12,503 bases of DNA from Myxococcota bacterium (lineage in GTDB: Bacteria > Myxococcota_A > UBA9160 > PR03): assembly GCA_030066475.1 (NCBI GenBank), contig JASJBO010000268.1:1-12503 (forward strand). The letters are read 5' to 3'. This document shows positions 7,549 to 12,503 of the stretch, piece after piece. The stretch's first letter is position 1; each line of letters starts with the position of its first letter. The notes under the pieces were generated by a model. The model saw nothing but the letters and a program-made list of their open reading frames with translations. It was not told the origin of the DNA and made no database searches. The translations under genes were made by a program, and so were the position numbers.

Positions 7549-8240
7549 TCGCTGCCCCGGTCGGGCTCGAGCTCGAGGGTGCGCCAGGCGGTCTCGCCCG
7601 CGTTCAGTGTGATCTCGCGGTCGAAGTCCGAGAGCGACTCGCTCCAGGTGCGCAGCTGGTAGCGGCCGGGCGGCACGTCGCGGATCGCGTACTTGCCGCG
7701 CTCGTCGGGAAGCGCCAGGTAGCGCGAGGGCGCCACGAAGATCGCGCCGTGCTCCGACTCGTGCAGCGAGCAGTAGAAGCGCACCAGCCCGGCGTGGCGG
7801 AAGGTCACGGAGTCGGACTCGCCCTTGCCGAGCGTGCCCAGGTCGAAGGCGTTCGGCTCGGAGTACGAGAAGAGCGCGTGGTAGACGTCGTCGCGGTTGT
7901 GGAACGTCACCGGCTGCCCCACCGACACCACCACGAAGGCCGGCGACAGGACGTCGTCGCGGCGGCGCAGGGCCACCGACTTCGGCGGCGGCGCGCTCTG
8001 CGGACGCGCCCCCGCGATCGGCTCGAGATAGACGAGCGTCGGTCCGGGCGGCGCCGGCCACGGCGACACGCGTCCGCGCAGCATGCTGGCTGCGCTCGGG
8101 GGCGGCGCGGTCGGCGGCTCCACCGGTGCCTCGGGCGGCACGACGGCGCGATGTTGGGCGGGCGCAAACGGAAGGCTGCGACACCCGGCGACGAGCGACG
8201 CGAGAGCGATGCAGAGGAAGATGGCGCGGCCGCGGTGCAT
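7545..8240 (-). CDS. Lipoprotein with cupredoxin-like domain
   Basis: A 231-residue exported lipoprotein. The N-terminus has a short basic end, a hydrophobic stretch and the lipobox LVAGC with Cys20, so it is probably lipid-anchored facing the periplasm. A Pro/Ala-rich linker (28-52) follows. Residues about 97-170 look like a plastocyanin-type domain: SVGQPVTFHNRDDVYHALFS (106-125) with His121, and RFYCSLHESEHGAIFV (154-169) with Cys157 and His160. The usual axial Met after the Cys-His pair is missing, and His164 is nearby. A C-terminal beta-sandwich follows (GKYAIRDVPPGRYQLRTWSE, 182-201), like the carboxypeptidase-regulatory-like fold. Proteins of this type are often loosely labelled 'methylamine utilization protein' or plastocyanin. 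The gene overlaps the GGDEF-EAL gene by 4 nt, so a sensory or accessory role for that receptor is plausible but inferred. Copper binding is predicted, not shown. Confidence 0.85.
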   Translation of the reverse strand: MHRGRAIFLCIALASLVAGCRSLPFAPAQHRAVVPPEAPVEPPTAPPPSAASMLRGRVSPWPAPPGPTLVYLEPIAGARPQSAPPPKSVALRRRDDVLSPAFVVVSVGQPVTFHNRDDVYHALFSYSEPNAFDLGTLGKGESDSVTFRHAGLVRFYCSLHESEHGAIFVAPSRYLALPDERGKYAIRDVPPGRYQLRTWSESLSDFDREITLNAGETAWRTLELEPDRGSE

Positions 8241-8308
8241 CCGGGGGTTCCAACCTATAGGGCCAGAGGTTCACTCGGCCTGTGGAACGCGGCGCTTGAG
8301 GGATTCCC

Positions 8309-8365
8309 CCGGTGGATGCGCAACCGGTGCGCAACACCCGCCCGGAAATGCGCGGATCCGGTGCG
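8309..8365. repeat. Intergenic direct repeats and paired TGCGCA sites
   Basis: The 127-nt gap between the P450 stop and the lipoprotein start holds two imperfect direct repeats: ATGCGC-aa-CCGGTGCG (8316-8331) and ATGCGC-ggat-CCGGTGCG (8348-8365). A further CCGGTG lies at 8309-8314. The self-complementary hexamer TGCGCA occurs at 8317-8322 and 8328-8333, 11 bp centre to centre, about one helical turn, and the pair could also fold as a 6-bp stem with a 5-nt loop. The region should hold the promoter of the lipoprotein/GGDEF-EAL pair and the end of the P450 operon. Binding sites for a regulator are therefore possible. No convincing -35/-10 pair was found. Confidence 0.35.
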
Positions 8366-8367
8366 GG

Positions 8368-9537
8368 TCAGGCGCCGGGGACCTCGAGAGAAAGCCCAGC
8401 GAATCCACGCACATTGCTGGAGTGCATGCGCTCGATGCCGGCCGCGTCGACCGCGTAGTCGGGGAAGCGGCGCAGGAGCTCGCCCAGCGCGATGCGCGAC
8501 TCGAGGCGCGCGAGGCTCATGCCCAGGCAGACGTGCTGGCCGTAGCCGAAGCCCAGGTGGAAGTCGAACTGGCGCCGCACGTCGTAGCGGTCGGGGTCGG
8601 GAAAGCGCCGCTCGTCGCGGCCCGTGGCGCCGTTGATCAGCAGCACGCGCGCGCCCTCCGGCAGCAGCGTGCCGTGCAGCTCGTGGTCGCAGGTCGTCAC
8701 GCGGCCCTGGTACTGCGACGGCGGGTCGTAGCGGAGCGTCTCCTCCACCGCGGTCGGCAGCGCCGTCGGATCCTCGCATAGCACGCGCCGCTGGTCGGGG
8801 TTCTTCCAGAGCCAGTAGCAGGCCGTGGCCAGCAGCTTGGTCACGGTCTCGTTGCCCGCCGTGGCGAGCAGGTTCATGAAGGAGGTGATCTCGACGTCGG
8901 TCAGGCGCTCGCCGTCGATCTCGGCCTGCGTGAGCTCGCTCATCAGGTCGCTCCGCGGCCGGCGGCGCCGCTCGGCGAGCGAGGCGGTGAAGTACTCGTA
9001 GAGCTTCGGCATCGCGTCGATCGCGCGCTGCGGCAGGGCGGTGCTGCCGGGGTCGCGGTGCAGCACGTCGTTCGACCAGCCGCGTACCATGTCGCGGTCG
9101 GCCCGGGGGACGCCCAGCATCTCGCTGATCACGTCCATCGGAAGCTTGGCGCTGAACTCCTTCACCGCGTCGAAGCGCGGGCGCCCCACGAGCGCGTCGA
9201 GGTAGCCCGTGGCGATGGCGCGGATGCGCGCCTCGAGCGCGCCGATGCGCCGCGGCGTGAAGGCCTTCGACACCAGGTTGCGCAGCCGCACCTGCCGCGG
9301 CGGGTCCATGAAGATGATCAGCGGGCCCCCGATCGGCTCGTCCATCAGCTCGAGCACCGTGCCGCGCGCGGAGCTGAAGGTGCGCCAGTCGAGGAAGGCG
9401 TCGAGGCAGTCCTGGAAGCGGGTCAGCGCCCAGAAGTCGAGGCGCTCGTTGTAGTAGAGCGGCGCCTCGTCGCGCATCCAGCGGTAGACCGGGTACGGAT
9501 CCTCGTCGATCTCGTAGCTGTAGGGGTCGTACTCCAC
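8368..9537 (-). CDS. Cytochrome P450
   Basis: A 389-residue soluble bacterial class I-type P450, a typical length. Visible motifs are the I-helix oxygen-binding AGNET (227-231), the K-helix EETLR with ExxR at Glu266-Arg269, and the heme-binding loop FGYGQHVCLG (330-339) with Cys337 as the proximal thiolate ligand. The segment FMDPPRQVRLRNLVSKAFTP (76-95) is the usual C-helix heme-propionate region. The start is GTG at 9537, six bases after the oxidoreductase stop, with a GAGG-type ribosome binding site inside the end of that gene; the next Met (residue 21) would cut into the conserved N-terminus. No ferredoxin or ferredoxin reductase is encoded nearby, so electrons must come from partners elsewhere. 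The substrate is unknown; the operon context suggests oxidation of a hydrophobic compound such as a terpenoid, steroid or xenobiotic (inference). Confidence 0.96.
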   Translation of the reverse strand: MEYDPYSYEIDEDPYPVYRWMRDEAPLYYNERLDFWALTRFQDCLDAFLDWRTFSSARGTVLELMDEPIGGPLIIFMDPPRQVRLRNLVSKAFTPRRIGALEARIRAIATGYLDALVGRPRFDAVKEFSAKLPMDVISEMLGVPRADRDMVRGWSNDVLHRDPGSTALPQRAIDAMPKLYEYFTASLAERRRRPRSDLMSELTQAEIDGERLTDVEITSFMNLLATAGNETVTKLLATACYWLWKNPDQRRVLCEDPTALPTAVEETLRYDPPSQYQGRVTTCDHELHGTLLPEGARVLLINGATGRDERRFPDPDRYDVRRQFDFHLGFGYGQHVCLGMSLARLESRIALGELLRRFPDYAVDAAGIERMHSSNVRGFAGLSLEVPGA

Positions 9538-9543
9538 CGCCGC

Positions 9544-10527
9544 CTACGCCTCGCCGCGCAGCGCGGGCAGCACCTTGGCGGCGATCAGCTCGAGGCTCGG
9601 CCACGCCAGCTCCGGCGGCAGGCCCCCGCACAGCGGCTGGGTGAGCAGCACGCCCTGCGCTCGCGCGTGCGCCACCGCCTCGTCGGGCGTGAAGATCCGG
9701 TAGCTGCCCTGCTCGGCGCGCAGCTCGTCCACGGTCGTGGCCGTCGATCGCGTCACCGAGCCGTGCGACTCGCCCATCCAGGCGGCGTAGGCGCGCGCGT
9801 CGTGCAGCAGGTGCGGGCCCAGCTCGGCCCAGGCGCGCTCGGGGTCCTCGGCCACGAAGGCCGACGTCACGGTGCCGGGCGGCGGCACGAAGCACATGCC
9901 GGGCGTCGTGCCGACCCGCTCGCACTCCGCGCGGTAGACGTCGGCGAGCGAGGCGCCGCCCCCCTGCGCCAGCAGCCCCATGCCGAAGCGGGCGGCGCGG
10001 CGCGCGGCCGCCTCGCTGCCCCCGCCCATCAGCAGCGGCGGACCGCCGGGCGTGATCGGCGCGGGCGTGACCCGCACCGGCCGTCCCTCGAACTCGAACG
10101 GCTCGCCAGTCCACGCCCGGCGCAGCGTCTCGATGCAGACCTCGAGGCGCTTCCCGCGCCCGCGCATGGCGCGGCCGAACATCGCGTACTCCTCGGGCCG
10201 GTAGCCGATCGCCACCACGTACGACACGCGCCCGCCGGACACGACGTCGAGCACCGCCATGTCCTCGGCCAGCCGGATCGGGTCGTGCAGGGGCGCGATC
10301 AGCGCCGCGACCTGCACCGGCAGCGTCGTCGTGCGCGCCGCGATCGCCGAGGCCAGCACCAGCGGGGACGGCAGGTAGCCGTCGGGGGAGGCGTGGTGCT
10401 CGCACGCCTGCACGACCAGGCAGCCCTCTGCCTCGCCCCAGCTCGCCATCTCGAGCGCCGCCCGGTAGAGCGCGGCGATCGGCGCACCCGACTCGGGCGC
10501 GCGCATGTCGAAGCGCATCGTGAACAC
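9544..10527 (-). CDS. LLM-class flavin-dependent oxidoreductase (luciferase-like monooxygenase)
   Basis: A 327-residue TIM-barrel flavoprotein of the bacterial luciferase/F420 superfamily. Evidence: a beta-1 strand MRFDMR near the start, ACEHHASPDGYLPSPLVLAS (41-60), the signature HDPIRLAEDMAVLDVVSGGR (81-100), AIGYRPEEYAMFG (106-118), the KRLEVCIETLRRAW helix (126-139) and PLLMGGGSEAAARRAARFG (164-182) near the cofactor phosphate site. Members use FMNH2 or F420; sequence alone does not settle which, and no flavin reductase gene is seen here. The GTG at 10527 is taken as start, 16 nt after the upstream stop; an ATG three codons in (10518) gives an equally sensible N-terminus, and neither has a strong Shine-Dalgarno. 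It lies between an unknown protein and a P450 with short gaps, so two oxygenase-type enzymes are probably co-expressed. Confidence 0.93.
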   Translation of the reverse strand: MFTMRFDMRAPESGAPIAALYRAALEMASWGEAEGCLVVQACEHHASPDGYLPSPLVLASAIAARTTTLPVQVAALIAPLHDPIRLAEDMAVLDVVSGGRVSYVVAIGYRPEEYAMFGRAMRGRGKRLEVCIETLRRAWTGEPFEFEGRPVRVTPAPITPGGPPLLMGGGSEAAARRAARFGMGLLAQGGGASLADVYRAECERVGTTPGMCFVPPPGTVTSAFVAEDPERAWAELGPHLLHDARAYAAWMGESHGSVTRSTATTVDELRAEQGSYRIFTPDEAVAHARAQGVLLTQPLCGGLPPELAWPSLELIAAKVLPALRGEA

Positions 10528-10543
10528 CGCGCGCTCGGCCCGC

Positions 10544-11665
10544 TCAGCCCTTCGCGCCGTCCAGCTGGTGCTCGAAGCCGCCGGGCGCGTAGCGCCCGAA
10601 CACGAGCTGCTCCACCACGCCCACGCCCTCGCGGTCGCCGTAGCGCGCGCGCACCACCTGCTGCACGTGGCGGTGGCGCAGGTCGAGCGGGTCGAGGTCC
10701 TCGGTCTTCCAGCTCTCGGCGCCCGTCACCAGGTCGCCCTTCCACCAGCCGTGGCCCCAGGCAGGGTTCACGTAGCCGAGCCCCAGCATCTGGAAGCGCA
10801 GCACCGGCTCCACCTCGATCAGGTGCGGCTCGCCGCGCGCCGGCACCAGCTCGAAGCGGATGCCGCGCGCCCAGCGCGTGCCGGGCCGCCAGTCGATCTC
10901 GTGGCGGACGGCCACCAGCCTCTGCGTGGCGGGGTCCTCGACGCCGGGCACCCTGTCCGCCGACTCGTAGGCCGGCAGGATCCACGCGAAGTTGTCGTAG
11001 GGATCGCCCTGCGCGTCCTCGAAGCAGCCGGCGTGCGTGCAGACGTCGTCGAACTGGAGCGGCGCCCACAGGAAGAAGAACTGCGGCTCGCCAGTGGGCT
11101 TGCCGCCCTCGGGCTCGCCCACCGGGCGGATCCCCCACGAGCGGTCGCGCGTGGCGCGCACGCGCGCGGGGTCGACCTGGGTGGTGGTGCCGTCCGCCAG
11201 CACGCGCCCCTCCCAGCTGCCGAACTGGGTGAAGCGCGTGGTGTCCATCAGGATGCGCCGGTCGCGGCGGATCGGCGCGCGCCCCTCCTCGACGCACGCG
11301 GTGCGCGCGCGGAACAGCAGCTCGCACTCGATGCCCGTGTCGTTCGGCTCGAGCACCACGCGCAGCGTGTTCATCGGCTGCACCACCTCGACGCGCAGCG
11401 GCCCCACCCGCGTCTCGCCCGGGTCGTCGGGCGCCAGCCGTGAGGCGTGGAACGAGTGCTGCACGCCGTCGCGCACGATGCTGAAGGCGCCGTCCATTAC
11501 GCGCCGGTTCGGGTAGACCCCGAGCGCCGCCGCGAAGTAGAACTCGCCGTCCTGCGCGTAGCCGTTGAACCAGTAGCGGTCGTAGAAGTTCTTGTCGGTG
11601 GTGGCCGGCTGGCAGATCGGGTCGGGGGTCTGGTGGATCGGGTAGTCGTCGTGGGTGGTGAGCAC
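10544..11665 (-). CDS. Uncharacterised 373-residue protein, possibly a lipocalin-like (CrtC/AttH-type) beta protein
   Basis: I do not recognise the family with certainty. The protein has no signal peptide or TM segment. It is rich in aromatic residues and predicted strands, for example FYDRYWFNGYAQDGEFYFAA (27-46), MDTTRFTQFGSWEGRV (139-154) and PQFFFLWAPLQFDDVC (194-209), and near its end PAWGHGWWKGDLVTGAESWK. This texture recalls double-lipocalin proteins of the CrtC/AttH group or the uncharacterised DUF7064/DUF7065 families; this is memory-based and unverified. The GTG at 11665 is supported by a strong AGAGGAG seven bases upstream. Its place between an SDR and an LLM oxidoreductase suggests binding or converting the same hydrophobic substrate, but no catalytic motif is obvious. 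Confidence 0.8.
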   Translation of the reverse strand: MLTTHDDYPIHQTPDPICQPATTDKNFYDRYWFNGYAQDGEFYFAAALGVYPNRRVMDGAFSIVRDGVQHSFHASRLAPDDPGETRVGPLRVEVVQPMNTLRVVLEPNDTGIECELLFRARTACVEEGRAPIRRDRRILMDTTRFTQFGSWEGRVLADGTTTQVDPARVRATRDRSWGIRPVGEPEGGKPTGEPQFFFLWAPLQFDDVCTHAGCFEDAQGDPYDNFAWILPAYESADRVPGVEDPATQRLVAVRHEIDWRPGTRWARGIRFELVPARGEPHLIEVEPVLRFQMLGLGYVNPAWGHGWWKGDLVTGAESWKTEDLDPLDLRHRHVQQVVRARYGDREGVGVVEQLVFGRYAPGGFEHQLDGAKG

Positions 11666-11672
11666 GGGGGGG

Positions 11673-11679
11673 CTCCTCT
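11673..11679 (-). promoter_or_regulatory. Strong Shine-Dalgarno deciding a GTG start
   Basis: Read on the minus strand the bases are AGAGGAG, followed by a run of seven C and then GTG. This is the best ribosome binding site in the window and fixes the start of the uncharacterised 373-residue protein. The SDR stop lies about 46 nt further upstream, so this gene probably has its own initiation inside the operon. Confidence 0.75.
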
Positions 11680-11725
11680 GGGTTCTCGAGGTCCTCGCGA
11701 CGGTACCTCGGAATCGGGCGGGCGG

Positions 11726-12503
11726 TCACTCGACGCCGTCCACGCGGTTCTCGGGCGGCGCCTCCGGCATCACCTGCACCACGTCGAAGTGCGTGCCGGG
11801 CGGCGCCGTCACGGTGGCCACCACCGCGCGCGCCACGCTCTCGGGCGGCATCCAGCGCAGGTGGCGCTGCAGGCCCCAGTAGCGCCAGGCGCGCAGCAGC
11901 CGTTGCAGCACGCCCTCGTCCCAGTCGCGCGCGAACTCCGTGCCGGTGGGCCCGGGCCGCACGATCGTCGAGCGGATGCCGGTGCCCTCGAGCTCCATGC
12001 GGAGCACCTGCGCCAGCCCCTCCACGCCCATCTTGGTGGCGGTGTAGCCGGCCTGGAAGGGTCGCGGCCGGATCGCGTTCTCCGACGAGACGAACACCAG
12101 GTCGCCGGGCGCCTCGCGCGCGCGCAGCGAGCGGATCGCGCGCCGCGCCAGCAGCATCGGCGCGCGCAGGTTGGTCACCAGCTCGCGCTCGATGTCGGCC
12201 GGCTCGAGCTCGTGCAGCAGCCCCGGCACGCAGATCGCGACGTTGCTCACCAGCACGTCGAGCGGCCCGAGCGCGGCCTCGGAGGCGTCGAACCAGGCGT
12301 CGAGCGAGGCGGGGTCGGACACCTCGACGGGCGCGGCGAAGGCCGTTCCGCCCGCCTTCTCGACGTCGCGCGCCACCTCGGCGAGCCGGTCCTCGCGCCG
12401 CCCGCCGACCGCCACGCGCCAGCCCAGCGCGCCGAGCGCGCGGGCAATGGCCGCGCCGATCCCGGCCGAGGCGCCCGTCACCAGCGCGGTGCGCGGCCCC
12501 TCC
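11726..12503 (-). CDS. Short-chain dehydrogenase/reductase (SDR), 5' end outside the window
   Basis: An NAD(P)-dependent oxidoreductase of the classical SDR type; 258 residues are visible and the N-terminal few are cut off by the window edge. The reading frame opens as EGPRTALVTGASAGIG, giving the cofactor motif TGxxxGIG. The GTG within TALVTG is a valine of beta-strand 1, not a start. Further motifs are GGRREDRL after strand 2, where the arginines favour NADP(H), SNVA in place of the usual NNAG, and the active site VSSENA with YTATK thirteen residues after the Ser (YxxxK). The C-terminus lacks a recognisable substrate signature. It stops 60 nt before the uncharacterised protein and is the first visible gene of the SDR-unknown-LLM-P450 block, fitting alcohol/ketone interconversion in an oxidative pathway. 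Confidence 0.94.
   Translation of the reverse strand, partial: EGPRTALVTGASAGIGAAIARALGALGWRVAVGGRREDRLAEVARDVEKAGGTAFAAPVEVSDPASLDAWFDASEAALGPLDVLVSNVAICVPGLLHELEPADIERELVTNLRAPMLLARRAIRSLRAREAPGDLVFVSSENAIRPRPFQAGYTATKMGVEGLAQVLRMELEGTGIRSTIVRPGPTGTEFARDWDEGVLQRLLRAWRYWGLQRHLRWMPPESVARAVVATVTAPPGTHFDVVQVMPEAPPENRVDGVE

Noticed and set aside
5365..7662. Long open frame on the plus strand opposite the GGDEF-EAL gene
   Set aside because: The composition is low-complexity and has no motif; the minus strand carries complete HAMP, PAS, GGDEF and EAL domains.
8254..8259. TATAGG on the minus strand as a -10 box for the lipoprotein
   Set aside because: There is no acceptable -35 at 16-18 bp, and the transcript would leave only a few bases before the ATG.
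7549..8337. Upstream extension of the GGDEF-EAL frame
   Set aside because: It would overlap the whole lipoprotein gene; the GTG in the GTGA overlap gives a normal receptor N-terminus just before TM1.
9058..11232. Long open frame on the plus strand opposite the P450, LLM and unknown genes
   Set aside because: It is antisense to two well-supported enzymes and ends in a Ser/Arg/Pro-rich stretch typical of a GC artefact.
11687..11710. CGAGGT/ACCTCG hairpin between the SDR and the unknown protein
   Set aside because: A 6-bp stem with a 12-nt loop is expected by chance at this GC content and has no T-tract.
12479..12481. GTG as the start of the SDR gene
   Set aside because: It encodes the Val of TALVTGAS in the first beta-strand; in-frame residues EGPRTAL precede it, so the true start lies beyond the window.

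Overview
The window is about 70% or more G+C, densely coding, and reads as Gram-negative chromosome: it has an exosortase/EpsI protein, a lipobox-bearing lipoprotein and a membrane-anchored GGDEF-EAL regulator. Gene content and the pairing of a P450 with a luciferase-like oxidoreductase would suit a high-GC environmental lineage such as Myxococcota, Binatota or another former 'Deltaproteobacteria' group. That placement is inference; no rRNA or marker gene is present. I see no tRNA, rRNA, CRISPR array, integrase or transposase gene.

Left part (1-4779, plus strand). A short non-coding leader (1-124) holds a 16-bp hairpin and a perfect 14-bp palindrome. It is followed by three co-directional envelope genes: a multi-spanning GT-C/GT39-like glycosyltransferase (125-1735), a polyprenyl-phosphate sugar phosphotransferase of the WcaJ type (1739-3124, 3 nt downstream) and an exosortase with a fused EpsI-like C-terminal domain (3154-4779). 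Together they look like the tail of an exopolysaccharide/exosortase locus. The phosphotransferase starts a glycan on undecaprenyl phosphate, the GT-C enzyme decorates a glycan or lipid outside the membrane, and the exosortase processes PEP-CTERM-type proteins, none of which is encoded here.

Centre (4780-4851). Only 72 nt separate the convergent gene ends, and almost all of it is one near-perfect inverted repeat with 32-nt arms, AT-richer than its surroundings. It looks like a REP/REPIN-type dispersed element that may double as a bidirectional terminator.

Right part (4852-12503, minus strand). Transcription runs right to left in two blocks. The upstream block is SDR (cut by the window edge) > uncharacterised 373-residue protein > LLM-class flavin-dependent oxidoreductase > cytochrome P450, with gaps of 60, 16 and 6 nt. 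It looks like a catabolic or modification operon for a hydrophobic substrate. After a 127-nt gap come a lipoprotein with a cupredoxin-like domain and, overlapping it by four bases (GTGA), an 898-residue TM-sensor-HAMP-PAS-GGDEF-EAL protein. The coupled pair suggests an envelope metal or redox signal feeding c-di-GMP turnover, which would also fit control of the neighbouring exopolysaccharide genes; this link is inference.

The most distinctive items are the coupled cupredoxin lipoprotein/c-di-GMP pair, the 68-bp palindrome, the leader hairpin next to gene 1, and the operon containing a protein family I cannot name.
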